A DNA stretch of 64,000 nt from Hyphomicrobiales bacterium (GTDB lineage Bacteria > Pseudomonadota > Alphaproteobacteria > Rhizobiales > Beijerinckiaceae), in NCBI GenBank assembly GCA_019075905.1, contig JAGXAM010000004.1, positions 100,116 to 164,115 of the forward strand, read 5' to 3'. The position numbers and the translations under genes are program-made. This document shows, in pieces, positions 29,417 through 42,160 of this stretch (position 1 is its first letter; each line of letters starts with the position of its first letter). The notes beneath the pieces are model-generated. The model ran no database searches. It had not been told where the DNA came from and worked only from the letters and a program-made list of their open reading frames with translations.

Positions 29417-30340
29417 ATGACCCGACATGTTGCCGTCCTTATGGGCGGGCCTTCCGCCGAACGTGAGGTGTCCTTGCGTTCCGGCGCCGCTTGCGCTGCC
29501 GCTCTCGAAGGCGCAGGCTTCAAGGTCACGCGCATCGATGCGGCCCGCGACCTTGCGACCGTGCTCGGCGATCTGCGGCCCGATGTGGTGTTCAATGCGC
29601 TGCATGGCCGCTGGGGTGAGGACGGTGCCGTGCAGGGCGTGCTGGAAACCCTGCAAATCCCCTATACCCATTCCGGCATTCTCGCCTCGGCGCTGGCCAT
29701 GCAGAAAGACCGCGCCAAGGACGTCATGAAGGCGGCGGGCATCCCGGTGGCGCATGGCGTCACCGTCTCGCGGCATGAAGCGGCCAAACGCCACATCCTG
29801 CCGCCGCCCTATGTCATCAAGCCGGTCGCCGAAGGCTCGTCGGTCGGCGTGTTCATCGTCAAGGCCGATCAGGCCCATCCCCCGCAGGAACTGACCCGCG
29901 CCGACTGGCCGCTCAGCGACACGATGCTGGTCGAAACCTTCGTGGCCGGACGAGAGCTGACCTGCGCCGTCATGGGCGACCGGGCGCTGGATGTGATCGA
30001 AATCAAGGCCGCTGGCGACAACTGGTATGATTACGACGCAAAATATAGCCCCGGTGGTTCATTTCACATTTTGCCCGCCGATCTTAAACCAAATATTTAC
30101 CAAAAGATTCAAGAGTTGGCACTGAGGGCGCATACAGCGCTCGGGTGCCGCGGCGTGAGCCGTGCGGATTTTCGTTATGACGACACGCCGGGGGGAACCG
30201 GCGCGTTGATTGTCATGGAGGTCAACACGCAACCCGGCATGACCGAGACTTCGCTGGTGCCGGAATTGGCAGCCCATGCCGGGCTGTCATTAGGCGAGTT
30301 GGTTACATGGATGGTGGAGGACGCATCGCTCAACCGTTGA
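29417..30340 (+). CDS. ddl: D-alanine-D-alanine ligase
   Basis: 307 residues from ATG 29417; longer upstream frames lack homology, and the ribosome site is weak. It joins two D-Ala for peptidoglycan precursors. N-terminal VLMGGPSAEREVSLRSG, the substrate motif LHGRWGEDGAVQG, ATP-grasp core PYVIKPVAEGSSVGVF, VMGDRALDVIEI, and the metal-binding EVNTQPGMTETSLVPE are all present. First gene of the division cluster visible here; murB and murC are not upstream. Overlaps the ftsQ frame by 34 bases. Confidence 0.95.
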   Translation: MTRHVAVLMGGPSAEREVSLRSGAACAAALEGAGFKVTRIDAARDLATVLGDLRPDVVFNALHGRWGEDGAVQGVLETLQIPYTHSGILASALAMQKDRAKDVMKAAGIPVAHGVTVSRHEAAKRHILPPPYVIKPVAEGSSVGVFIVKADQAHPPQELTRADWPLSDTMLVETFVAGRELTCAVMGDRALDVIEIKAAGDNWYDYDAKYSPGGSFHILPADLKPNIYQKIQELALRAHTALGCRGVSRADFRYDDTPGGTGALIVMEVNTQPGMTETSLVPELAAHAGLSLGELVTWMVEDASLNR

Positions 30341-31317
30341 ATTCGTCCCCGGACGGATTGCGGATTGCTGTCCCATCCTCCTCCTGGACTTCGGTTTTTG
30401 CCAGCCTTTCCGGCCCGAACCGCAAGCCCGTCAAGTCCGCACGCCGCCAGCGCATTGGCTCTGGCAGCTCGCATATCAAAATTGGCAGAATCACCCTGGC
30501 CCCGCCCGCATGGCTGATGAAGCCGGGCATTGGTACGGCGCTGGCGCTGTTGTTCCTCGTCAGCACCGCTTCAGTAAGCCTCGTGCAAAGTGGCCAATAT
30601 GCCAAATTTGCCGCCGAATCGGGCGGGATCGGCGATATTCTGGCGCGCAGCCTTGGCCTTGGCGTCAAGGCCATCGTCATTACCACCGACAATGGCATGA
30701 CGCCGGGGCAAATCCTGCCGGCAACCGGCATCACCCAGCTCTCTTCGACATTGTTTCTCAACGCCGATGCCATTCGCACCAGGCTGCTGGCCCTGCCGCG
30801 CATCAAGCAGGCGGCGGTGCGGGTGCTTTATCCCGATCGCGTCGTCATTGATATTCAGGAGCGGCGCCCCTTTGCCATCTGGCAGGATAACGGCAAACTC
30901 TCGGTGATCAGCGCCGATGGCACACCGATCGAGACCGCCAGCAGCCGCCGCTGGGCTGGCCTGCCCTTCGTTGTCGGCCCGCAGGCCAACATGCAGATCG
31001 GCGATTTTGCCAAGCTCATTGCCGTGGCCCCCACTTTGAAGTCACGGATTCGTGCCGGCGTCCTGGTCAGTGGCCGTCGCTGGGACCTGAAGATGAGCAA
31101 CGGCATCGACGTACGGTTGCCCGAACATCATGCCGAGGCCGCGCTCAAGACGCTGGCCATGCTCGAAGCCACCTCGCATGTGCTTGAGAAGGACATTCTC
31201 AGCCTCGATTTCCGCGCGCCCGGCCGCATGGTGGCGCGTCTTTCTGCTGACGCCTACGCCGCGCGCCTGGAAATGTTGAAAAAGCGCAAGCCGAAAGGAT
31301 TGGGGAACCCGACATGA
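30307..31317 (+). CDS. ftsQ: Cell division protein FtsQ
   Basis: 336 residues from ATG 30307, overlapping ddl by 34 bases; TTG 30337, overlapping the ddl stop, is an alternative start. Cytoplasmic N-terminus of ~75 residues, one membrane segment (~77-95, GTALALLFLVSTASVSLV), then a periplasmic POTRA domain (ITQLSSTLFLNADAIRTRL, VLYPDRVVIDIQERRPFAIW) and the FtsQ beta domain. It scaffolds the divisome, bridging FtsA/FtsZ with the FtsBL and FtsWI group. The stop overlaps ftsA (ATGA). Confidence 0.93.
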   Translation: MDGGGRIAQPLNSSPDGLRIAVPSSSWTSVFASLSGPNRKPVKSARRQRIGSGSSHIKIGRITLAPPAWLMKPGIGTALALLFLVSTASVSLVQSGQYAKFAAESGGIGDILARSLGLGVKAIVITTDNGMTPGQILPATGITQLSSTLFLNADAIRTRLLALPRIKQAAVRVLYPDRVVIDIQERRPFAIWQDNGKLSVISADGTPIETASSRRWAGLPFVVGPQANMQIGDFAKLIAVAPTLKSRIRAGVLVSGRRWDLKMSNGIDVRLPEHHAEAALKTLAMLEATSHVLEKDILSLDFRAPGRMVARLSADAYAARLEMLKKRKPKGLGNPT

Positions 31318-32630
31318 CCGCGATCCAGCCGCCGCCACGGCTCAAATCCCTGTCGCCGCGCCGCAGTGCCACGATTTCCGTTCTGGATATCGGCACCTCG
31401 AAGGTGGTTTGCCTGGTTGCCAAGCTCGTGCCTGCCCCACCTTCGGAAACCCTGCGCGGGCGCACCCACCAGGTGCGGGTGCTGGGCATCGGCCACCAGC
31501 GGGCGCGCGGCCTCAAGGGCGGTGCGGTCGTTGACATGGACGAAGCCGAGGCCGCCATCCGCCAGGCGGTCGATGCCGCCGAGCGCATGGCCAATGTCCA
31601 GGTCGAAGGCGTCATCGTAAACATCACTGGCGGGCGTCTTGCCGCGCAATCCTTCCACGCCGAAACGGCGGTCAGCGGCCATGCCGTGGCCGAATCGGAT
31701 CTGCAGCGTGTTCTCGAAGCGGCGACCAGCTACAGCGGCGCCCCCAACCGTGCCGTGTTACACTCGCTGCCAAGCGGCTTTGCCCTTGATGCCGCCCCCG
31801 ACATCCGCGATCCGCGCGGCATGATCGGCGAAAAGCTGGCCGCCGACCTCACCGTGGTCAGCACCGATGCCAGCTGCCTGCGCAACCTGTTGCTGGCGGT
31901 CGAGCGCTGCCATCTCAGCGTCGAGGCCGTCATCGCCACTCCCTATGCCGCCGGACTGTCGGTGCTGGTCGATGACGAGGCGGAACTCGGCACGGCCCTG
32001 ATCGACCTTGGTGCCGGCACCACCTCCATGGGTGTCTTCCGCCACGGTCGCCTCGTGCATGTCGATGCCATTGCCGTCGGCGGTCACCATGTCACGCTGG
32101 ATGTGGCGCGCGGCCTCAACACCCGCATCGTCCATGCCGAGCGCCTGAAAACCCTGCACGGCTCAACGCTGCTGGCCCCCTCCGACGAGCGCGAAAGCAT
32201 CGATGTCGTGCATGTCGGTGATGAAGACCATGAACCGACGCCGCTACCGCGCGCACTTTTGACCAATATCATCACGCCGCGGGTCGAAGAAATTCTCGAA
32301 CTGGTGCGCGACCGGCTGAAGAGCGCCGGCTTTGCCGATCATGCCGGCCGCCGTCTGGTGCTGGTTGGCGGTGCCGCACAACTTACCGGGCTGGTCGATA
32401 CCGCCCGGCGCATCCTGTCCCCGCAAGTCCGGCTCGGCCGCCCGCTGGGCGTGCAGGGATTGCCGGAATCGGCCCGCAGCCCGGCTTTCGCCGCCGCCAT
32501 GGGTCTGGCCATCTATCCGCAGGTCGCAGGCATCGAGCATTTTGAACCGCGTCGTCATGCTCACCTGGGCGCGACCGGGACAGATGGTTATGTCGCCCGC
32601 GTCGGGCGCTGGCTGAAAGAGAGTTTTTAA
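31314..32630 (+). CDS. ftsA: Cell division protein FtsA
   Basis: 438 residues, ATG overlapping the ftsQ stop. Actin-like ATPase: phosphate-1 motif [16 protein letters not shown], phosphate-2 motif [13 protein letters not shown], adenosine motif [11 protein letters not shown]. The SHS2/1C region has [12 protein letters not shown]. The C-terminus ends in the short amphipathic helix GRWLKESF, which should tether FtsA and thereby FtsZ to the membrane. FtsZ follows after ~90 bases. Confidence 0.95.
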   Translation: MTAIQPPPRLKSLSPRRSATISVLDIGTSKVVCLVAKLVPAPPSETLRGRTHQVRVLGIGHQRARGLKGGAVVDMDEAEAAIRQAVDAAERMANVQVEGVIVNITGGRLAAQSFHAETAVSGHAVAESDLQRVLEAATSYSGAPNRAVLHSLPSGFALDAAPDIRDPRGMIGEKLAADLTVVSTDASCLRNLLLAVERCHLSVEAVIATPYAAGLSVLVDDEAELGTALIDLGAGTTSMGVFRHGRLVHVDAIAVGGHHVTLDVARGLNTRIVHAERLKTLHGSTLLAPSDERESIDVVHVGDEDHEPTPLPRALLTNIITPRVEEILELVRDRLKSAGFADHAGRRLVLVGGAAQLTGLVDTARRILSPQVRLGRPLGVQGLPESARSPAFAAAMGLAIYPQVAGIEHFEPRRHAHLGATGTDGYVARVGRWLKESF

Positions 32631-32721
32631 CCCTGGTCAGGTGCGCGGCCCCGGCAACGCACCTTTGGAAATTGACGTAAACCAACGGCGACAACAGCGC
32701 CCGAGCAATGAGAGGCCCAAC

Positions 32722-34437
32722 ATGACGATCAATCTGCGCGCACCCGAACTCAGGGAACTGAAGCCCCGCATCATGGTGTGCGGCGTCGGCGGTGCCGGGG
32801 GCAATGCGGTCAACAACATGATCGATTCCGGCCTCGACGGCGTGGATTTCATCGTTGCCAACACTGACGCCCAGGCGCTGACCAAATCCAAAGCCGAGCG
32901 CATCATCCAGATGGGCCTGCAGGTTACTGAAGGCCTTGGCGCCGGTTCCAAACCGGAAATCGGCCATGCCGCCGCCGAGGAGGCGATGGAAGAACTTCGC
33001 GATCATCTCGCGGGCGCCCACATGGTGTTCGTCACCGCCGGCATGGGCGGTGGCACTGGCACCGGCGCGGCGCCGGTGATTGCCCGTATCGCCCGGGAAA
33101 TGGGCATTCTCACAGTTGGCGTCGTCACAAAGCCGTTCCACTTTGAGGGCCAGCGCCGCATGCGGGTTGCCGAGGCCGGCATTTCCGAATTGCAGAAGGC
33201 CGTCGATACACTCATCGTCATCCCCAACCAGAACCTCTTCCGGGTCGCCACCGAAAACACCACCTTCGCCGATGCCTTCGCCATGGCCGACCAGGTGCTC
33301 TATTCGGGCGTTGCCTGCATCACCGACCTGATGGTCAAGGAAGGCCTGATCAACCTCGACTTCGCCGACGTGCGCGCCATCATGCGCGACATGGGCAAGG
33401 CGATGATGGGCACCGGTGAGGCTTCGGGCGAAAACCGCGCCATTCACGCTGCTGAAGCCGCCATTGCCAACCCCTTGCTCGACGAGGTGTCAATGCGCGG
33501 CGCGCGTGGCCTGCTGATCTCCATCACTGGCGGCAGCGACCTCAAGCTCTACGAAGTCGATGAAGCCGCCAGCCGGATTCGCCAGGAAGTCGATGAGGAC
33601 GCCAACATCATCCTCGGCGCCACCTTCGATACCAGCCTCAACGGCATCGTGCGGGTTTCCGTGGTGGCAACTGGCATTGACGCCCCGGCGATGGAACAGG
33701 AAGCGCCGTTTGTCGCTCCCGCATTCGTCGCCAAACCTGCTGTGAACGTGGCGCGCGCCGCCGCTCCCGCCGCTCCGATCTCGCAACCGGCCCCGGTCGC
33801 CGCCCCGGTCCCGGCGCCAGAACCGGTCTATGAAGAACAACCCGTTGAAGCCATGGTGATTCCTGAGGTTGCCCTCGCGCCGATCGCACCGGTCCGTCAG
33901 CCGCCCATGGCCAACCAGGGACAAATCGTCAATCAGGTCAATGTGCAGCCGACCCCGCCGCGCGCTGTCCAGCAGCCGATTCCCCAGCCGGCACCTGCGC
34001 ATGTGATCGAGACCTATGCGCCAGCATCCAGTTTCGTCCCGCCGGCACCCGTCCAGGTCGTGCGGCCCGTGCGCATGCCCACGATCGACGACTTGCCTCC
34101 GCATATCGTCAGGACGGTGCAGGTGAATCGGGGTGAGGCGCCCGTGGAGCCCCACAAAAAGACACTGATGGAACGGCTGTCGAGCTTCGGCCTCGGTCGT
34201 CAGGAACCCGTGGCCCCCGCCGCAGGCCGTACGCAAATGCCGGCCGCGCCCGCGATCCCGCGCGACATCGCCCAGGGTGTCGAAGATCTGCGCCGCGTCG
34301 CCGCTGCAGGTGCAGTGCCGTCACGCGCGAACCATGCCAGCCTCGATCCCCATGGTCGCAGCCCGGCACCGGCACCGCGCGTGAGCGAGGATGACGAAGC
34401 CGAAATCCCGGCGTTTCTGCGGCGCAAATCGCACTGA
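32722..34437 (+). CDS. ftsZ: Cell division protein FtsZ
   Basis: 571 residues from ATG 32722, preceded by GAGAGG; an in-frame upstream GTG lacks homology. Tubulin-like GTPase forming the Z ring. [16 protein letters not shown] at the N-terminus, the tubulin signature [10 protein letters not shown] (~107), and NTDAQAL. The globular domain (~1-320) is followed by a long Pro/Ala/Val-rich linker (~325-550) and the conserved C-terminal peptide EIPAFLRRK, which binds FtsA. The long linker is typical of Alphaproteobacteria. Confidence 0.97.
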   Translation: MTINLRAPELRELKPRIMVCGVGGAGGNAVNNMIDSGLDGVDFIVANTDAQALTKSKAERIIQMGLQVTEGLGAGSKPEIGHAAAEEAMEELRDHLAGAHMVFVTAGMGGGTGTGAAPVIARIAREMGILTVGVVTKPFHFEGQRRMRVAEAGISELQKAVDTLIVIPNQNLFRVATENTTFADAFAMADQVLYSGVACITDLMVKEGLINLDFADVRAIMRDMGKAMMGTGEASGENRAIHAAEAAIANPLLDEVSMRGARGLLISITGGSDLKLYEVDEAASRIRQEVDEDANIILGATFDTSLNGIVRVSVVATGIDAPAMEQEAPFVAPAFVAKPAVNVARAAAPAAPISQPAPVAAPVPAPEPVYEEQPVEAMVIPEVALAPIAPVRQPPMANQGQIVNQVNVQPTPPRAVQQPIPQPAPAHVIETYAPASSFVPPAPVQVVRPVRMPTIDDLPPHIVRTVQVNRGEAPVEPHKKTLMERLSSFGLGRQEPVAPAAGRTQMPAAPAIPRDIAQGVEDLRRVAAAGAVPSRANHASLDPHGRSPAPAPRVSEDDEAEIPAFLRRKSH

Positions 34438-34769
34438 ACACGACCGGCGTGACATGAATCAGGCAACGGAGGCGGGCATCCGTCTCCGGTTTCCGGGACA
34501 TTTCAGAAGGCGATGATCGTCGAATTTCAAAGAGTTGAACGAAACCGCACCAATTGTTACAATTCGTAATGAACCTTGATTTTGCCGCATTCCCGCCAGG
34601 CGGTAAACTCCATGCAGTGAGTTAGGGGTGATTCATCACAATCTGTGGCAACCAGCCTGCCTGGGATTTCGGCGGGTTCAGGGATGCGGATTGTGACGCG
34701 TTACAAACTCGGGTCACGTGGCAAGTCATTGTGGTTGAAATGTTGCCAGGGCGCCGTGGGAGTCAAGGT
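34438..34769. other. ftsZ-lpxC intergenic region with hairpin; probable lpxC promoter
   Basis: A 332-base non-coding gap. It holds the ftsZ-distal hairpin (34467-34488, listed separately). It then has an AT-richer stretch ~34505-34600 that may carry the lpxC promoter, although no clean -35/-10 pair with standard spacing stands out. No small gene or RNA gene is recognisable. Confidence 0.4.
34467..34488 (+). terminator. Putative hairpin terminator after ftsZ
   Basis: A 9-bp stem with one G-U pair and a GCAT loop (CGGAGGCGG / CCGTCTCCG), 30 bases after the ftsZ stop. It is followed only by a weak GGTTT, not a strong U run, so it may be a leaky terminator or an mRNA-end structure separating ftsZ from lpxC. 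Confidence 0.4.
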
Positions 34770-35720
34770 ATGAAATTTGGTCATCAGACGACCTTGCGCA
34801 ACGAGATTTTGATCGAGGGCAAGGGCGTTCATGGCAACAGGCCGGTGCGGGTCATGCTCAGGCCGGATGCAATCAATGCCGGCATCAGGTTTTTGCGCAC
34901 GGGGCTGAAGTCTGGACACGAGCGGCTGTTGCGGGCGCATTGGTCGGAAGTCGGCATGACGCGCCTTTGCACCGTCCTCGGCCAGGACAGCACTGGTTCG
35001 GTCGGCACTGTCGAACATCTGATGGCAGCGCTGCGCGGCCTTGGTCTCGACAATGTGCTGGTCGAGATTGATGGCCCGGAAGTGCCGATTCTCGACGGTT
35101 CGGCGCAAGATTTTGTCGAACTGATCGACGAAGCCGGGATTGTCGAGCAAAAGGCTCCCCGCCGTTATCTGAAAGTCTTGAAAAGCGTCCGCATTGAGGA
35201 AGGCGAGGGCTTTGCCGAACTCGCACCGGCGCGACGCGGCTTCAAGCTCGATGTGGCCATTGATTTTGCCAATCCGGTGATCGGCGCGCAGCGCTACGAG
35301 ATGGAACTCGATTCCCGGAAATTCCGCAATGATATCGCTGGTGCCCGCACTTTCGGTTTCGTGAGCGATGTCAAGAAACTCTGGGCGGCAGGCTTGGCTC
35401 TGGGCTCGACCTTGCAGAACAGCGTGGCGATCGAGGGCGAGCGGATCCTGAACCCCGAAGGCCTGCGCTTCAACGATGAGTTCGTGCGCCATAAGCTGCT
35501 TGATGCCATCGGCGATCTGGCACTGGCGGGGGCCCCGATCATCGGCAGCTATCGCTCGCTGCGCGGCGGCCACAAGATGAATGTCGCGGTGCTGGAAGCG
35601 CTGTTCGCCGATCCTTCGGCCTATACTTATGTGCAGGACAGCCCCTCGGTGCGGCCGCTGGTTGGCCAGGCGGAACTGGGTCTTGCCGGCGCCGCCACCT
35701 TTGCGCCGGGTGTCGACTGA
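34770..35720 (+). CDS. lpxC: UDP-3-O-acyl-N-acetylglucosamine deacetylase LpxC
   Basis: 316 residues from ATG 34770, with GGGAG 7 bases upstream; the extension to 34731 lacks homology. It catalyses the committed step of lipid A synthesis. Zinc ligands: the His in TVEHLMAAL (~83), plus His and Asp in VRHKLLDAIGDLAL; the catalytic His is in LRGGHKMN. Also ILDGSAQDFVELI and ARTFGFVSDV. Shows that the organism makes lipid A. Confidence 0.96.
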   Translation: MKFGHQTTLRNEILIEGKGVHGNRPVRVMLRPDAINAGIRFLRTGLKSGHERLLRAHWSEVGMTRLCTVLGQDSTGSVGTVEHLMAALRGLGLDNVLVEIDGPEVPILDGSAQDFVELIDEAGIVEQKAPRRYLKVLKSVRIEEGEGFAELAPARRGFKLDVAIDFANPVIGAQRYEMELDSRKFRNDIAGARTFGFVSDVKKLWAAGLALGSTLQNSVAIEGERILNPEGLRFNDEFVRHKLLDAIGDLALAGAPIIGSYRSLRGGHKMNVAVLEALFADPSAYTYVQDSPSVRPLVGQAELGLAGAATFAPGVD

Positions 35721-35919
35721 CGCCGAATCGCGCTCTCGACCGGGCTGGCTTGAGGCCATGCCCGGCAAATCGGGCCACGCGGATTTCGCCATCGAAACGT
35801 CTTGTTTCTGGAACATCACGTGGACCAGCATGACTGTCCGGCCGTTTCGCATGTCGCAGCATGTCTATGGGCAGATCAGATTGTCTGTGATAAACGAGCC
35901 TTATCGGAGCGTAACTTCT

Positions 35920-36828
35920 ATGCGCCTAAGTGAGTGGAACGGTATGAAATATCTGACGTCCCTGTCCCGCAAACCGCGCAGCGGCCTGAATTTGCGACTT
36001 GGCCTCGCTCTCGCCTTGATGGCTCCGCTGATGGCCTGCTCGACGATCGAGGGTCTTAATCCGTTTGCGACCGCCAAATACAAGACCAAGATCGACCCGG
36101 TCGTCCCGGTTGACAGCATGTATGATCAGGGGCTTGCCCGCCTCGCCAAGCATGATGACAAGGACGCCGCCGAGGAGTTTTCAAAAATCGCGCTCAACCA
36201 TCCGTTTTCGAGCTATGCCGAGAAAAGTGCGCTGATGGAGGCCTATTCGGATTATCGCGCCGGCAAATATGATGATGCGGTTGGTGCTGCCCACACCTAT
36301 TACGAGCGCTATCCCAATTCTCCGGATGTGCCCTATGCGCTTTATCTCGCCGGCATGTCCTATTATGAGCAGATACCGGATATTTCACGCGATCAGACCG
36401 TGACCTCCAAGGCGAACAGCGTTTTCCAGCAGATCGTCACCAAATATCCCAATACGCCCTATGCGACGGAAGCCAAATTCAAGCTGCTGGTGACGCAAGA
36501 CCAACTGGCCGGCAAGCAAATGTCGATTGGCCGCTATTACTTGACGCGTCGTGATTATCCGGCCGCGATCTCAAGATTTCGTACCGTATTGGCCCAGTAT
36601 CAACGCACCCGCCATACGCCCGAGGCGCTTGAGCGTCTGACCGAGGCCTATTTGGCGCTCGGCCTGCCTGACGAGGCGCAGACCGCGGCCGCAGTGCTCG
36701 GCCACAACTTTCCCGACAGCCCCTGGTACAAGGATGCCTACAGCCTGCTGAAGGGCAGGGGCCTGGCGCCGCATGAAAATCCCGGCTCCTGGATTTCGAC
36801 GCTGGCGCACCAGATCGGGCTCGGCTGA
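35920..36828 (+). CDS. bamD: Outer-membrane assembly lipoprotein BamD
   Basis: 302 residues from ATG 35920, with GGAG 10 bases upstream; ATG 35944 is an alternative giving 294. Long lipoprotein signal with lipobox ending MAPLMAC (Cys ~40 or ~32), then five TPR-like repeats (VDSMYDQGLARLAKHDD, YYERYPNSPDVPYALYLAG, FQQIVTKYPNTPYATEAKF). A subunit of the BAM complex that folds outer-membrane proteins. The order lpxC-bamD-recN is conserved in Alphaproteobacteria. The 199-base gap before it contains no gene. Confidence 0.93.
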   Translation: MRLSEWNGMKYLTSLSRKPRSGLNLRLGLALALMAPLMACSTIEGLNPFATAKYKTKIDPVVPVDSMYDQGLARLAKHDDKDAAEEFSKIALNHPFSSYAEKSALMEAYSDYRAGKYDDAVGAAHTYYERYPNSPDVPYALYLAGMSYYEQIPDISRDQTVTSKANSVFQQIVTKYPNTPYATEAKFKLLVTQDQLAGKQMSIGRYYLTRRDYPAAISRFRTVLAQYQRTRHTPEALERLTEAYLALGLPDEAQTAAAVLGHNFPDSPWYKDAYSLLKGRGLAPHENPGSWISTLAHQIGLG

Positions 36829-36846
36829 GCGGAGACATGCCGCTCC

Positions 36847-40609
<3,763 letters not shown>

Positions 40610-40691
40610 GCCAAAAACATCGACACCGCCGCCTGTCGCTAGGCTGCGGGGCCGGATCACCGGAATTTGCCGGGCACCTGCGCCGCGAAGG

Positions 40692-41963
40692 TTACACCCG
40701 CGCGCCGGACGTTGCGCCCCAGGTCGTGCGCCATGTGTGCTTGACCAGAAACAGCGCCAGACATCCGGCAGCGGCCAGCCCTGCAAAGAACAGGAAGCCG
40801 GGGCCAAAACCGCCGGTCATGCCCTTGGAAAGGCCCAGGGTCTTGGCGAGAAAGAAGCCGCCAAGCCCGCCAGCGCAGCCCACCAGCCCGGTCAGCACGC
40901 CAATATCGCGACCAAACCGCAACGGGATCAACTGAAACACCGCGCCATTGCCCATGCCCAGCGCCAGCACGCCGATGCTGAACAAAAGCACGGCCGGCCA
41001 CACCATCGCCGGCATGGTCGCGAGGCTGAAGGGCAGGGCCCCCTCCACGGCCCGGTCAGCCGGCAGCAAGGCAATCAGCCCGTAGGCCACCACCACCACG
41101 CCAAACAGCAAGGAGAGCGCGCGCACCCCGCCGATGCGATCGGCAATCGCGCCGCCAACCGGACGAAAGCCCGAACCCAGCGCCACGATCAGCGACACCA
41201 GCAAGCCGGCTGCCACCGGCGACAGGTGATATTGCACGGTGAAATACAGCGGCAGCGTATTCGCCAGCCCGACGAACCCGCCAAAGGTGATGAAGTAAAA
41301 CAGCATGAACATCAGCGCATCGGTATTTCCCAGCAATTTTGTATAGGTCGCAAGCTGCGGCCGGGCGCGCTGCCCGGGAGCATCCTTCACGGCGTAGATA
41401 TAATAGGCCAGAATGCCCGCCATCGGCACCAGCAGCACGCCAAACACGGCCTGCCAGCCATAATGCGCGGCAAGGCTCGGCCCGAACAGCGTATCCAGCA
41501 CCACGCCCATATTGCCGGCACCGGCAATGCCCATCACCACGCCCTGATATTTGGGCGGATACCAGCGGCTGGCTTGCGGCAACGCCACCGCAAACGAAGC
41601 CCCGCCCAGTCCCAAAACCAGCGCGAAGGCCTTGACCGCAGCCTCGCTCGGCAGGCCGAGCAGCGCCACCAGCACGGTTGCCACGAGCACGATGGTCTGC
41701 GCGCCAACGCCGGTGCGCTTCGAGCCGATCGTGTCAGCGAGAATGCCCAGCGGCACCCGCAGCAAGGCACCTGACAGCACCGGGATCGAGAGAATTGAAA
41801 ATTTCTCCGGCACCGAAAGATGCAGGTCATGCGCCACGAAGGTGATCAGCGGCCCCAGCGATACCCAGGCCATGAAAGAAATGTCAAAATAGAGAAAGGC
41901 CGCGAGCAGGGTCGGCCAGTGGCCCGCTTTACGAAATTCGGCGATATTCACTTCTGCCTCCAT
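40692..41963 (-). CDS. Nitrate/nitrite transporter, NarK/NasA family MFS
   Basis: 423 residues from ATG 41963; a GTG at 41984 would add seven. Twelve membrane segments. The nitrate-porter motif appears as GIAGAGNMGVVLDTLFGP (~150) and again as GCAGGLGGFFLAKTLG (~380), with RVPLGILADTIGSKR in the first MFS loop. Probably assimilatory nitrate uptake. Its divergent neighbour cysG makes siroheme for nitrite and sulfite reductases, which fits; no nitrate reductase gene is in the window. Confidence 0.88.
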   Translation of the reverse strand: MEAEVNIAEFRKAGHWPTLLAAFLYFDISFMAWVSLGPLITFVAHDLHLSVPEKFSILSIPVLSGALLRVPLGILADTIGSKRTGVGAQTIVLVATVLVALLGLPSEAAVKAFALVLGLGGASFAVALPQASRWYPPKYQGVVMGIAGAGNMGVVLDTLFGPSLAAHYGWQAVFGVLLVPMAGILAYYIYAVKDAPGQRARPQLATYTKLLGNTDALMFMLFYFITFGGFVGLANTLPLYFTVQYHLSPVAAGLLVSLIVALGSGFRPVGGAIADRIGGVRALSLLFGVVVVAYGLIALLPADRAVEGALPFSLATMPAMVWPAVLLFSIGVLALGMGNGAVFQLIPLRFGRDIGVLTGLVGCAGGLGGFFLAKTLGLSKGMTGGFGPGFLFFAGLAAAGCLALFLVKHTWRTTWGATSGARV

Positions 41964-42002
41964 CAATGGTGTTCCGCGAGCCACGCAAGCAAGCGGCGCG
42001 CC

Positions 42003-42129
42003 AAGACTGTAAGTCTTTGATAAAAAGGGAGTTTATCGAGTTGCGCCTTGCAACGGCTTGTTGCGTTGCACAAAAAGCAGGCGTGCAAGCCGGGCTTTTG
42101 CCGCCCCGGCAAGCGGTGCCACCGCTTGC
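42003..42129. promoter_or_regulatory. Hairpin-rich leader between narK-type gene and cysG
   Basis: Four perfect inverted repeats follow one another in ~130 bases. AAGACT-gta-AGTCTT (42003-42017). GATAAA-N7-TTTATC (42019-42037), whose loop contains AAGGGAG. TGCAACG-N8-CGTTGCA (42049-42070). GCAAGCGGT-gcc-ACCGCTTGC (42109-42129), a 9-bp stem. Most of the region lies 5' of cysG on the plus strand and also upstream of the nitrate transporter on the minus strand. It could hold operators for a nitrogen regulator or a structured cysG leader. The two-hexaloop ANTAR (NasT/NasR) pattern is not seen. Confidence 0.45.
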
Positions 42130-42160
42130 TGATCGCCCGCGACAAGGTTATGCCGCAGCC

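Noticed and set aside
35581..35919. Upstream extension of bamD overlapping lpxC
   Set aside because: It would place the lipoprotein signal internally. ATG 35920 or 35944 restores a proper signal peptide.
42003..42070. ANTAR (NasT/NasR) antitermination RNA
   Set aside because: The expected two stems with hexanucleotide loops carrying A1 and G4 are not present; the first hairpin has a 3-base loop.
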